NCBI GenBank assembly: GCA_024641705.1
Contig: JAHECO010000039.1
Span: forward strand, 1-34,372
Length of the DNA: 34,372 nucleotides
Direction of reading: 5' to 3'
Source of the DNA: Candidatus Kryptoniota bacterium
GTDB taxonomy: Bacteria; Bacteroidota; Ignavibacteria; Kryptoniales; JAKASW01
Below, piece after piece: positions 16,120 through 23,547 of this stretch. The notes beneath the pieces were generated by a model. That model was not told the DNA's origin, ran no database searches, and saw only the letters and a program-made list of their open reading frames with translations. The position numbers were made by a program, and so were the translations under genes. Within the stretch, counting starts at the first letter, position 1. Each line of letters starts with the position of its first letter.

Positions 16120-16248
16120 GAGGTTGTCCCAAAACAAGGAAAATGTCATTCTGAAGGAGCGGAGCGACTGAAGAATCCACTTATTCGTTCTGAAAAATGG
16201 ATGCTTCACTTCGTTCAGCATGACAGACAAGACTTTCTGGACAGCCTC
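16120..16248. repeat. MITE/REP-like imperfect palindrome
   Basis: The element is about 129 bases. Its ends are inverted copies: GAGGTTGTCC (16120-16129) and GGACAGCCTC (16239-16248), nine of ten matching. Inside, TGTCATTCTGAAGGAGCGGA (from 16144) is mirrored by TCACTTCGTTCAGCATGACA (ending 16225). This TGTCATTCTGAA...GAATC palindrome is a style of dispersed repeat seen in many bacterial genomes. It encodes nothing, and mobilisation would need a transposase elsewhere. Confidence 0.65.
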
Positions 16249-16754
16249 ATCGTGCTCATTCTCTGAACTAATATAGAGGGAGGAGTGAGCGGGCAAGAGC
16301 TCAATGCTGGCACCGATAGAGCGGGTTCTATCCTACCGCGAGCCACAATTTCTTCGATCGTTTCGTCCGACGAATTCGTGTTTCAGACTCCATCCATATA
16401 GATCAATGGCGCGAATGAGAGAGTTTGTCACAAATCAATTCGTGTCATTCGTTGAGGTCCGGCCATCCATTGGTTAGAATAGTCGTTCAATTCGTTTCAC
16501 GGTTTTCCGTGCCGCTGTTCCGAGAAATGTACGATTGCTCAAAAAACAGTTGACGGGAATCAGGCAAAGAAATAAATTGAGTTCGATAGCAGAGTTAGAA
16601 CGGGCAGGAACAGTAAGACAGGATAGAGCAGCGTAGCACGGATTGAACCGCAGCGGGTGTACGAGTGCCACACCGGTAATTCGGCAGACCGCGGTCAATA
16701 ACCATTCGTAGGCCCACAACAACAGCGAACCTTTAGATTTTCGCAGACTCCTGT
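16249..16754. other. Intergenic stretch with one candidate promoter
   Basis: No convincing gene on either strand. TTGACG (16550-16555), a 17-base spacer and TAAATT (16573-16578) form a sigma-70-like promoter pointing toward the 21-bp repeat and the gene at 17225. Confidence 0.3.
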
Positions 16755-17252
16755 ATGGAGCGCGCGGAAGAGAGGCTCTTTATGCCGCTTCCACCGTCCG
16801 AAGCAAAGGAGTCGAGATACGAAGCAAAGCGATCGCGATGCGAAACATTGGAGTTGAGAAGGTTGACATTGCAGTTGGAATGGCGCGCAGAGACATCTGA
16901 ACGTGCAGCAAAGGAGTTGCGACGGGGAGCAATGGGACTTGAAGGCGAAGCATTGGAGTTGGAAACCGAAACAATGCAGTCTAAATGCGGAGCATTGGAA
17001 TCCGGATGTGAAGTATTGTCACTGCGATGTGACACAATGATAATCGAAGGGGAGACATTGGAGTTCGGGCCGGAAGCATTGGAGTTCAGGCGGTTAGCAG
17101 CGGAGTTTGGATGGGAAGCAATGGCGAAAACAAGCGAATCACGAAGGGTCGAGGAAAAGTTTCGGAGGTTGGACAAAAACCTCCGGGTGGCAAATCAAAA
17201 ACAATCAAAGAAAGGAGCAAGGCAATGTCCAAGTATCTGGAGAACAAGCTGA
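16755..17252 (+). CDS. Possible heptad-repeat (coiled-coil) protein encoded by 21-bp repeats
   Basis: From the ATG at 16755 the frame stays open for 165 codons through all sixteen 21-bp repeats. It reads as heptads of the form E-A-L-E-L-x-x (for example EALELET, ETLEFGP, EALEFRR), with Ala/Thr at position 2 and Leu/Phe/Ser at position 5, a spacing compatible with a coiled coil. Against it: no clear ribosome site; unit changes occur at all three codon positions; other frames, including one on the - strand, are equally open because the repeat lacks stops; and the end overlaps the next gene's start by 28 bases. It is either a young coding repeat or non-coding. Confidence 0.3.
   Translation: MERAEERLFMPLPPSEAKESRYEAKRSRCETLELRRLTLQLEWRAETSERAAKELRRGAMGLEGEALELETETMQSKCGALESGCEVLSLRCDTMIIEGETLEFGPEALEFRRLAAEFGWEAMAKTSESRRVEEKFRRLDKNLRVANQKQSKKGARQCPSIWRTS
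16800..17135. repeat. Sixteen tandem degenerate 21-bp repeats
   Basis: Units begin at 16800 and recur every 21 bases without a single slip up to 17135. The unit is GAAGCATTGGAGTTG followed by six variable bases; the best copies begin at 16947, 17052 and 17073. Exact phase with strong base divergence implies either coding constraint on length or an old expansion. Weaker copies may continue to about 17190. Confidence 0.85.
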
Positions 17253-17923
17253 CGATGTTCGAAGCGGTGGACTCCGTGCTGAAGGAGAACAGCGCGAAGT
17301 ACGCGACACTGGCTGCGCTTGCGGAAGCGGCGACATCGTTCGACGGCCTGGTAGTGCAGATCAGGTCGAAATCGACGGAGGTGATTACTGCGACGGCGGG
17401 CAAGTCGCAGGGGAAGTGGGACGCCGAGGATCTGCTTCTCGATACCCTTGTACCGGTGGCGGCGGCGCTTTCGGCGTACGCGACGAAGACGGGCGACACG
17501 GCGATGAAGGACACCTGCACGATCAGCGAGACGAAGCTGAGGAGGATGCGGGACACCGACCTCGTGGCGCGGGCGACGGCGATCCACCAGCACGGGACCG
17601 CCGGTGAAGGCTTGGCGGCGTACGGGGTCACGACGGAGATGCTGGCTGCGCTTAAGCAGCGGATCGACGCGTTCAACAGGTCGATCGGCGAGCGGGAGAG
17701 CAGCGTGGCCCAGCGGATGGGGGCGAGGCTGTCGCTGTCCAACCTGTACGACAAAGCCGACAGCATGTTGACCGACGAGATCGACAACATGATAGAGATG
17801 CTTAAAGGGACTGAAACGCAGTTCTACAACGAGTACTTCGCCGCGCGCGTGACGAAGGACGTGGGGCTGAGGCATAAGCCCGACGAGTCGCAACAGCCGG
17901 CACCGACTCAACCTACCAAGTAA
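17225..17923 (+). CDS. Unidentified alpha-helical protein of 232 aa
   Basis: I do not recognise a family. The ATG at 17225 follows AAAGGAG at good distance; the same frame is open back to 17111, but that part lies in the repeat. The product is almost wholly helical: SKYLENKLTMFEAVDSVLKE, then KYATLAALAEAATSFDGLVV, then DLLLDTLVPVAAALSAYATK, then LRRMRDTDLVARATAIH, then AALKQRIDAFNRSIGER, then a helix around DEIDNMIEMLKGTETQF, and a Pro/Gln-rich tail. No signal peptide, membrane segment or cysteine cluster is seen. Its base composition is more GC-rich than the genes around it, which together with flanking palindromes hints at separate origin. A large GC-rich hairpin follows the stop. Confidence 0.7.
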   Translation: MSKYLENKLTMFEAVDSVLKENSAKYATLAALAEAATSFDGLVVQIRSKSTEVITATAGKSQGKWDAEDLLLDTLVPVAAALSAYATKTGDTAMKDTCTISETKLRRMRDTDLVARATAIHQHGTAGEGLAAYGVTTEMLAALKQRIDAFNRSIGERESSVAQRMGARLSLSNLYDKADSMLTDEIDNMIEMLKGTETQFYNEYFAARVTKDVGLRHKPDESQQPAPTQPTK

Positions 17924-17936
17924 GCGATTACCAGCA

Positions 17937-17978
17937 CCCCCTCTCCCGACCCGGCGTGCGGTTGGGCGGGAGAGGGGG
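17937..17978. repeat. GC-rich palindrome (CCCTCTCCC family), extragenic copy; possible terminator
   Basis: CCCCCTCTCCCG (17937-17948) and CGGGAGAGGGGG (17967-17978) are perfect 12-base arms around an 18-base loop. The CCCTCTCCC core is shared with the palindromes inside hsdM and hsdR. It could stop transcription of the gene at 17225 although no T-run follows. Confidence 0.7.
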
Positions 17979-18036
17979 AGAAATGAGAGAGTGATTCTTC
18001 GTATTGGGGTATTGCGGGGTTCCTGCCAGTAAAATT

Positions 18037-18089
18037 GTCATCGTGAGGAGTCCGTCCGTCCGTGTGACGGACAGACGACGTGACGATCC
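18037..18089. repeat. REP-like palindrome, copy 1
   Basis: GTCATCGTGAGGAGTCCGTC begins at 18037 and the mirrored end GACGGACAGACGACGTGACG finishes near 18086. The GTCAT(T/C)G(C/T)GAGGAG motif is a common style of dispersed bacterial REP. A relative starts at 18499. Confidence 0.55.
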
Positions 18090-18136
18090 CCTTCAATTTA
18101 TAACTCCTATGCAGGCTGAGTGACAAGGGCCTAAGT

Positions 18137-18170
18137 GTTCTTTCTTTTGTCTTGACACAAAAGAAAGAAC
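18137..18170. repeat. Perfect 14-bp inverted repeat
   Basis: GTTCTTTCTTTTGT (18137-18150) and ACAAAAGAAAGAAC (18157-18170) are exact complements around a CTTGAC loop. It sits 21 bases before a much longer hairpin and may belong to the same element. Confidence 0.75.
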
Positions 18171-18191
18171 CAAATAAAAAGTCAAGACTAT

Positions 18192-18317
18192 GGGAAAATG
18201 ACTGGAAACTTCATCGCGGCGCTAAAACAAATCAAGTACTGAATAAAGTGAAGTGACAGAGGAACGCCAGATTTGTTTTTAGACGCGCCGCTCTAAGTTT
18301 CCTTACGTCATTTTCCC
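18192..18317. repeat. Long imperfect stem-loop of about 126 bases
   Basis: The left arm reads GGGAAAATGAC, GGAAACTT, GCGGCGC, AAAACAAATC in order (18192-18233). The right arm reads GATTTGTTTT, GCGCCGC, AAGTTTCC, GTCATTTTCCC (18270-18317). Each block pairs with its mirror, giving a long stem with small internal loops and a ~36-base apical loop. It is either a non-autonomous mobile palindrome or a structured RNA; no gene lies inside. Confidence 0.75.
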
Positions 18318-18951
18318 AAGGTCGAATACGAATCTGGATGTCTAACGAAGATCAGAGGGAATATTCGAGGAATCTCTCTTTGCGTTTTTGCGGTTAAGAG
18401 AATGGCTGGGGACGGGACGGCATTCCTGACCCGTCGTCAGGACGAGTTTCGCAGGGGGACAATCTAATTTCCCTTTGGGCGTCGTTACCAGTTCACCGGT
18501 CATCGCAAGGAGTCCGGCCATGTATGTTACCGCCGGAGGAGGTGATTGAGACCGTCCTCTTCGGAGGGACGAAATCCGCCCTTGGCGGACGATCCCTATC
18601 ATCACTCCCCCCGACCGATGGCCCATTCGTTTCCATTAGGACGTTTGGGGGTGGGCGGCAAACATACGGTATCCCGATGAAATGAGATCTTATCAGGACG
18701 CCTTGGGGAAGCACTCGCCATCGATTATCCGTCCATGACATTTTATTTGGCCGGATGCCTTCGGCAAAATGGATGCCTCGGAGAAGCAGAAAACCCCATC
18801 GGGGTTTTGGACGCCTGAGCAGTCCGTTCCTGACGCGCGCTTCGCACATTCCAACGGGCGGCAATGGCGTCAAGATACTTGCGGCTGCGCGTCGGGCCGT
18901 CAAAGGACCGCTTACGCCTGTGGGCAAGGCTGGCCTTCGACCTCGACTTAG
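18318..18951. other. Intergenic stretch with degraded REP copies and hairpins
   Basis: No gene recognised. A second GTCATCG(C)AAGGAGTCCGG motif starts at 18499 and the mirrored CCGCCCTTGGCGGACGATCC ends near 18597 (REP-like copy 2, partly degraded). Short open frames on both strands here give only composition-driven translations. Confidence 0.5.
18790..18808. terminator. Small perfect hairpin, terminator-like
   Basis: AAAACCCC (18790-18797) and GGGGTTTT (18801-18808) pair exactly around ATC. The A-run and T-run would allow termination in either direction. It insulates the promoter of the following pseudogene from upstream sequence. Confidence 0.5.
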
Positions 18952-18980
18952 TTGAAGTCGACAGTATTTTCCATTACATT
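18952..18980 (+). promoter_or_regulatory. Promoter of the truncated hsdM copy
   Basis: TTGAAG (18952-18957), a 17-base spacer and TACATT (18975-18980). The same boxes with the same spacing stand before the intact hsdM (23469-23497), and this conservation between two diverged copies supports function. Confidence 0.6.
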
Positions 18981-19030
18981 TTTTCATATTTACTATCTCT
19001 CAACAGTAGAACTTGGGCGGTAAAGGTAAA

Positions 19031-19171
19031 GTGGCTGTAGCGAAAAGAAAGAAGAAAGCACCTGAAGAAGAACCACTGAAAAACAAGCTGTGGAAAGCTG
19101 CCGACAAACTTCGCAAAAAGATTGGAGCTGCGGATTACAGGTGCCCCGCTCTCCTTGAACCCCACGCTTGA
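19031..19171 (+). pseudogene. Truncated 5' end of a type I methylase gene (hsdM)
   Basis: From the GTG at 19031 the translation VAVAKRKKKAPEEEPLKNKL, then [16 protein letters not shown], matches the start of the complete HsdM at 23548 ([20 protein letters not shown], then AAEY). It diverges abruptly after codon ~36 and ends at a TGA (19171). About 190 bases (18951-19139) are alignable to 23468-23660, including promoter, leader and the GTG start with its AAGG/GAGG ribosome site. It is the relic of a second type I locus cut off where the helicase module begins. Confidence 0.8.
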
Positions 19172-19276
19172 ATTATTTAAATGTTATCCCCAAATTCTCG
19201 GAAGATCGGCGAGACATTTTTGCGGTAGAGTAGTTTGTATCAGCGGCGGAAGGAGTTCCATTCATTTTGACTTGTA

Positions 19277-21862
19277 ATGGCTAAATCAGTCACTCTTAAG
19301 GACCTTTGGGCTGAGTTCGATTTCAAGCCAAACAAGAACCAGGAAGAAGCAATCCTCCAAGTCGATGGACCTCTTTTCCTGACGGCAGGTCCGGGCTCTG
19401 GTAAGACCAAGGTACTGCTTTGGCGAACTCTCAACCTGATCGTTTTCCACGGAGTCGAGCCTGAAAGAATCTTCCTCAGCACGTTTACGGAAAAGGCTGC
19501 CCATCAACTTAGGGAAGGACTAAAGACACTCCTGTCAGTTGTCACGAACCGCACCAGACAGCCCTTCGATCTTGCAAAGATGTCGGTCGGTACCGTGCAT
19601 TCGATATGCCAGCGAATCCTATCTGACCGCAGGTTCTCGCCCGATTCAAAACGGCCCCGAACCCCTCGCCTTTTCGACGAGCTTGAACAGTATTTCTACC
19701 TCTATAAGCCTTCTAATTGGAATCGGATCCTTGAGGCGAGCGGATTCGCGGATCAGGAGGCCTGCAATCACATGGTGAACCTGACAATTGGCAGGGAAGA
19801 TAAAGGATCGCGACACGTTGCGGTGACTAACGCGATCACTTTCTTCAATCGCCTGTCAGAAGAGTGCGTTGATCCGATTGAAGCGAAGAAAAAGACCCGT
19901 GATCCGGACATCAGGAGACTTCTTGACATGTACCGCTGCTACTCCCGTGATCTCTCAATGGAAAAACCATTCGGTGCGGTCGATTTTTCTCTTCTTCAGC
20001 AGAAGGCGCTGGATATTCTAAATCAAAATCATGCTGCGGAACACGTGTACGAACATGTGATCGTCGATGAGTACCAGGATACAAACACGGTCCAGGAGCT
20101 GCTCTTCTTCAAACTCGCCAGGGGTAACAGGAACATTTGCATTGTAGGCGACGACGACCAGGCGCTGTACCGGTTCCGGGGAGCGACCGTCGAAAACCTC
20201 GTGGAATTTGAACAGAGGTGCAAGACCTATCTCGGCGTGAAACCGAAACGTATCGGCCTTGATACAAACTACCGCTCCCGGCAACTCATCGTGAAGCATT
20301 ACACCGATTTCATCAACCGCTGTAATTGGAGAAGAGAAGACGGCAAAGGCTACCATCGAGTCCACGACAAGAAGATCCGGGCGCACAGCTCCGATGGAAA
20401 ACCGAGCGTAGTCGCATCGACTCCCGGCCCGCCCGAGGATGTGTTTTCAGAGATCGTCGGCCTGGTAAAGAAGATCATAAGACAAAAGAAGGTTGCCGAC
20501 CCGAATCAGATAGCGTTTTTGTTTCCCTCATTGAAAGGAAACGCTAAAGCCAAGGGCTTCAAGGAGGCACTGGAAGGTGCCGGGCTGAAAGTGTACGCGC
20601 CAAGAGCGGGACGTTTCCTCGAGCTGGATGAGGCAGAGGCAATCTTCGGATTGTTTATGCTGGTTTTCGGCAAGCCGAAATCCGAAGGTCCATTCAGTCA
20701 AGACCTCATGAAGTATCACCAATGGATGAAGGACTGCACCGATTTTGCAGACGGCATCGCTGCAAAAGACAAGCAGCTCAAGGGATTTATTGCAGACAAG
20801 CGCCGGGAGCTGGAGCTCGTACGGAAGGACTACGAGGTCATAAAGGCTTTTGTGAAGCGGGACCGGTGGTCGGACGAAATGCCATTCACGTCAGACATGC
20901 GCAGAAGATTGGCTGAAGCACCGGGCCTTTCCTTCCGCGCAAAAAAGGCGCTGAACAGTAAGTACCTGCAAATGGTGATAGAGCAGCGGATGAAAGAGAA
21001 AGACCCGTTCAAGCTGAAATATATTGTGAACCGCGCAACGTCGCTCGACTGGAGCGTGCTCGATCTCTTTTATCAACTTAACGCCTTCAAATACTTCCGA
21101 GACTTCTACGATGCCGCAGAGGTGGATAAGGATGAAGGTCCGCTGTGCAACTTAGGAATAATCACCGGGTACCTTGCCCGCTTCATGGACCAGTTCGTTC
21201 CCATCATCACTGCCAGCTATCTCGATGATGAAAAGCTTCAGAAGCAATTCTTCCTGTCATACATTTACGCGTTGTACCGAAGGGAGGAGTCTGAATTTGA
21301 GGACCAGGATGACCCCTTCCCCAAAGGGCGCATTCCCTTTCTGACCATCCACCAGGCGAAGGGATTGGAGTTTCCGGTTGTCGTTCTCGGAAACCCGAGG
21401 AAGCGGAATTGGGAGGCGTCAGAGACCGAAAAGATTGCGCGTGCTCTTACCGGCAGGGGAGGAGAGCCAATCGAACGAATCGGAGAATTCGACAACATGA
21501 GGATGTTCTATGTGGCACTCTCTCGCCCGAAGAACCTCCTCGTTATTCCTCACTTCAGGGGCACAGGCCAGGTGACGTCTCCTCCGCTGAAACAAATGCT
21601 GGATGAAGGTGACATGCTGAGAATACCTGAGTTTGACCTCCGGACGCTTCCTGAGGCCGACCATGACTCAGAAGATCTTGGGAAGAATTACTCGTACACA
21701 AGCGATTATCTGCTGTACAAGAAATGTCCGCGGCAGTATATGATCTTTCGCAAGTATGGGTTCGTGCCTTCCAGGTCGCAGACCATGTTCTTCGGCAGTC
21801 TCGTGCATGAGACGATCGAGGATCTCCATCATCTCTTTATTGAGAACAGAGGAAAGTCATGA
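19277..21862 (+). CDS. UvrD/AddA-like superfamily 1 helicase carrying the start of an Fe-S nuclease domain
   Basis: SF1A helicase motifs are all present over 861 residues: NQEEAILQ (Q motif), AGPGSGKTK (Walker A, Lys43), GTVHSICQRIL, IVDEYQDTN (Walker B, Asp264-Glu265), GDDDQALYRFRGA, NYRSRQ, TIHQAKGLEFPVV (~690-702) and MFYVALSRPKN. The last ~60 residues change character: YTSDYLLYKKCPRQYMIF (Cys817) and FFGSLVHETIEDLHH (His844) are the opening elements of an AddB/RecB-type PD-(D/E)XK nuclease with an iron-sulfur cluster. The rest of that domain is in the next gene, which overlaps this one by four bases. It unwinds DNA 3'-5' by family. The surroundings (type I restriction genes) suggest defence or break processing. 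Confidence 0.88.
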   Translation: MAKSVTLKDLWAEFDFKPNKNQEEAILQVDGPLFLTAGPGSGKTKVLLWRTLNLIVFHGVEPERIFLSTFTEKAAHQLREGLKTLLSVVTNRTRQPFDLAKMSVGTVHSICQRILSDRRFSPDSKRPRTPRLFDELEQYFYLYKPSNWNRILEASGFADQEACNHMVNLTIGREDKGSRHVAVTNAITFFNRLSEECVDPIEAKKKTRDPDIRRLLDMYRCYSRDLSMEKPFGAVDFSLLQQKALDILNQNHAAEHVYEHVIVDEYQDTNTVQELLFFKLARGNRNICIVGDDDQALYRFRGATVENLVEFEQRCKTYLGVKPKRIGLDTNYRSRQLIVKHYTDFINRCNWRREDGKGYHRVHDKKIRAHSSDGKPSVVASTPGPPEDVFSEIVGLVKKIIRQKKVADPNQIAFLFPSLKGNAKAKGFKEALEGAGLKVYAPRAGRFLELDEAEAIFGLFMLVFGKPKSEGPFSQDLMKYHQWMKDCTDFADGIAAKDKQLKGFIADKRRELELVRKDYEVIKAFVKRDRWSDEMPFTSDMRRRLAEAPGLSFRAKKALNSKYLQMVIEQRMKEKDPFKLKYIVNRATSLDWSVLDLFYQLNAFKYFRDFYDAAEVDKDEGPLCNLGIITGYLARFMDQFVPIITASYLDDEKLQKQFFLSYIYALYRREESEFEDQDDPFPKGRIPFLTIHQAKGLEFPVVVLGNPRKRNWEASETEKIARALTGRGGEPIERIGEFDNMRMFYVALSRPKNLLVIPHFRGTGQVTSPPLKQMLDEGDMLRIPEFDLRTLPEADHDSEDLGKNYSYTSDYLLYKKCPRQYMIFRKYGFVPSRSQTMFFGSLVHETIEDLHHLFIENRGKS

Positions 21863-22692
21863 CGGAAGAAGAGATACTCAAAGAGATCGAGGAAGCGTTC
21901 AACTTGAATTACGAGCGCCTCAGGCTTGAGGGCGGCCACGCTCTCACCGAGGATATCAAGAGGCTCGCGCTGCAGATGGTCATCAGGTACTGGAAGAAGA
22001 TGCCCGATGTGGCTGAAAAGGTGACCGACACGGAGGTGAAGATCTCGCTGCCGGAACAGCGAAGTCCTAAGAGGAGAAAGTTTTCGATAGAAGGCATTGT
22101 TGACATCCTGAAGGAAGAGGATGAAACATGGATGTACGACATTAAGACACATGACGGGAAATACGTTGAAAAGCACCTCAGGGATTACGAGAAGCAGCTT
22201 AACGTCTATTCTCATATCTGGAAAGGGCTTCGGGGGGAGGAACTGGACCACACGGCCGTGGTAGCGCTTTCGCTGCCGCCTCAGCTCAGGGATGCTTTGC
22301 GTACCGGAGATGAGAAACGCATTGAAAGCGAAACCGCGAAGTGGAATCCGTTGATCGAAATCCCGTTCGACCAGAAACATGTTGACGAAACAATAAAGGA
22401 ATTCGGGCAGGTCGTAGATCGCATTGAAGACAATGTTTTTTCTCCCCCGACACTTGCAACCCTGAAGGAGAAAATCGGAGGGGAGCAGTTCGGGACAAGA
22501 ATATGCCTCAACTGCGACGCGCGGTTCTCATGCCGTTCTTATCGAAAGTTTGCGTTGGGCTCGTCGTCGCCGACCATATCTGCGTTCAAAAAATACATCG
22601 AGGACTTAGGTCCCGAGGCTGATGTCGAGGGCTGGACGACGGACAACCTGGAACATTCTGAAATCCCTGAGGCTGTCGATATAGAGGCATAG
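21859..22692 (+). CDS. PD-(D/E)XK nuclease subunit with C-x2-C-x5-C cluster motif (second half of AddB-like domain)
   Basis: This 277-residue protein continues the nuclease domain begun at the end of the helicase: residues ~1-60 are helical; IEGIVDIL gives Asp82; TWMYDIKTHDGK gives Asp94 and Lys96 (the D...DxK catalytic set); EKQLNVYSHIW is the usual 'Q..Y' helix; and GTRICLNCDARFSCRSY gives Cys216-x2-Cys219-x5-Cys225, the same spacing as the last three cluster ligands of AddB. The fourth ligand would be Cys817 of the helicase. AGAGGAAAG stands just before the ATG inside the helicase gene, so initiation is coupled. Alone it lacks the first cysteine and the catalytic-domain histidine, so it must associate with the helicase or be joined to it by frameshifting. 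Confidence 0.82.
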   Translation: MTEEEILKEIEEAFNLNYERLRLEGGHALTEDIKRLALQMVIRYWKKMPDVAEKVTDTEVKISLPEQRSPKRRKFSIEGIVDILKEEDETWMYDIKTHDGKYVEKHLRDYEKQLNVYSHIWKGLRGEELDHTAVVALSLPPQLRDALRTGDEKRIESETAKWNPLIEIPFDQKHVDETIKEFGQVVDRIEDNVFSPPTLATLKEKIGGEQFGTRICLNCDARFSCRSYRKFALGSSSPTISAFKKYIEDLGPEADVEGWTTDNLEHSEIPEAVDIEA

Positions 22693-22732
22693 ATGGAATC
22701 GTACTATAAGCACGGAAAGGAGGAAGGGAGCT

Positions 22733-23392
22733 ATGAAATCATCCGCATCAGGCAATAAAGGGCGGGGCAAAGCAATCAACTACGACAGGGATCAGGACCT
22801 GGTCGCGATGTACAATTTCCCACTGCAGGTGAAGAGGGCAGTGCAGGAAATTCAGGGAGTTGCCGGGTTTATGATTTATGATGGGGCCATTTCGGACCAG
22901 GAAATTTCCTACCTTGGACAATGGTTGGAAACACATCGTGCTTTCCTCACGCAGTACCCACTTAGTGACCTCAGCAAGCTTTTCAACGAGATCATGAAGG
23001 ATGGCATTGTAGAGCCGCACGAAAGACGGCAGTTGTTCGATTTCCTAAGCTCCATCGCTGTCGGCAGTCAGAAGAACCCGGTGGTCAACGGCATATACAC
23101 CGATCATCCGCAGATTGTGTTCAAGGACCGCCAGTTCCTTTTTACAGGGGAGATGGAATTTGGTCCGAGAGAAAAGGCGGAACGGGTAGTAGTGGACCGC
23201 GGCGGTATAGTTGCGAAGAGCTGCACGCTGAAGACGAACTACCTGATCGTCGGCAACTTGGGAAGCGAGGCGTACAAGTTCGGGCGCTTCGGTTCGAAGA
23301 TCGAGAAAGCGATAACGCTGCAGAGGGAGAAGAAGACTCCTATTCAAATTGTGCGGGAGAGGGATTTTGTGGAGAATGTGGTAGGAGGTTGA
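22733..23392 (+). CDS. BRCT-domain protein associated with the helicase-nuclease pair
   Basis: The C-terminal ~85 residues are a BRCT domain of the DNA-ligase/exonuclease-associated kind: DRQFLFTGEMEFGPREKAER, then VVVDRGGIVAKSCTLKTNYL, then IVGNLGSEAYKFGRFGSKIE, then the IQIVRERDFVENV end. The N-terminal ~110 residues are helical (AVQEIQGVAGFMIYDGAISD, then EISYLGQWLETHR), with a conserved-looking acidic 'DG.....E' start similar to regions that precede BRCT in other bacterial proteins. No nuclease or ligase catalytic motif is present. It probably binds DNA ends or a phosphorylated partner and serves the helicase-nuclease, which ends 40 bases upstream. AAGGAGGAAGGGAG precedes the ATG. Confidence 0.8.
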   Translation: MKSSASGNKGRGKAINYDRDQDLVAMYNFPLQVKRAVQEIQGVAGFMIYDGAISDQEISYLGQWLETHRAFLTQYPLSDLSKLFNEIMKDGIVEPHERRQLFDFLSSIAVGSQKNPVVNGIYTDHPQIVFKDRQFLFTGEMEFGPREKAERVVVDRGGIVAKSCTLKTNYLIVGNLGSEAYKFGRFGSKIEKAITLQREKKTPIQIVRERDFVENVVGG

Positions 23393-23468
23393 TGTGTCCT
23401 TGACGTGCGGAATGCACGCGGCGAACGGCTCGGCCGCAGGAACACTTGCCCTTGGGGGTACGATTAAG

Positions 23469-23497
23469 TTGAAGTCGACACGATTTTCTGTTACATT
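23469..23497 (+). promoter_or_regulatory. Promoter of the type I restriction operon
   Basis: TTGAAG (23469-23474), a 17-base spacer and TACATT (23492-23497), identical boxes and spacing to those before the truncated copy at 18952. Transcription would begin about 45 bases before the hsdM GTG at 23548. Confidence 0.6.
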
Positions 23498-23547
23498 TTT
23501 CCATAATATCCATTCTACAACAACCGGAAGTGGGCGGTAGAGGACAA

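Noticed and set aside
16800-17135. CRISPR-like array
   Set aside because: Units are 21 bp with no spacers of separate origin, the copies are degenerate, and no cas gene is near; this is a simple tandem repeat.
16733-17176. Ser/Asn-rich open frame on the - strand over the 21-bp repeats
   Set aside because: It is open only because the repeat unit has no stop in that phase; there is no ribosome site and it gives no recognisable fold.
17107-17607. Gly/Arg/Asp-rich 166-codon frame overlapping the 17225 gene
   Set aside because: It is a shadow caused by high GC; the 17225 frame has the ribosome site and a balanced helical composition.
19277-22692. Gabija system (GajA/GajB)
   Set aside because: The helicase is UvrD-like, but the partner is an AddB-type PD-(D/E)XK Fe-S nuclease, not an OLD-family ATPase-TOPRIM nuclease.
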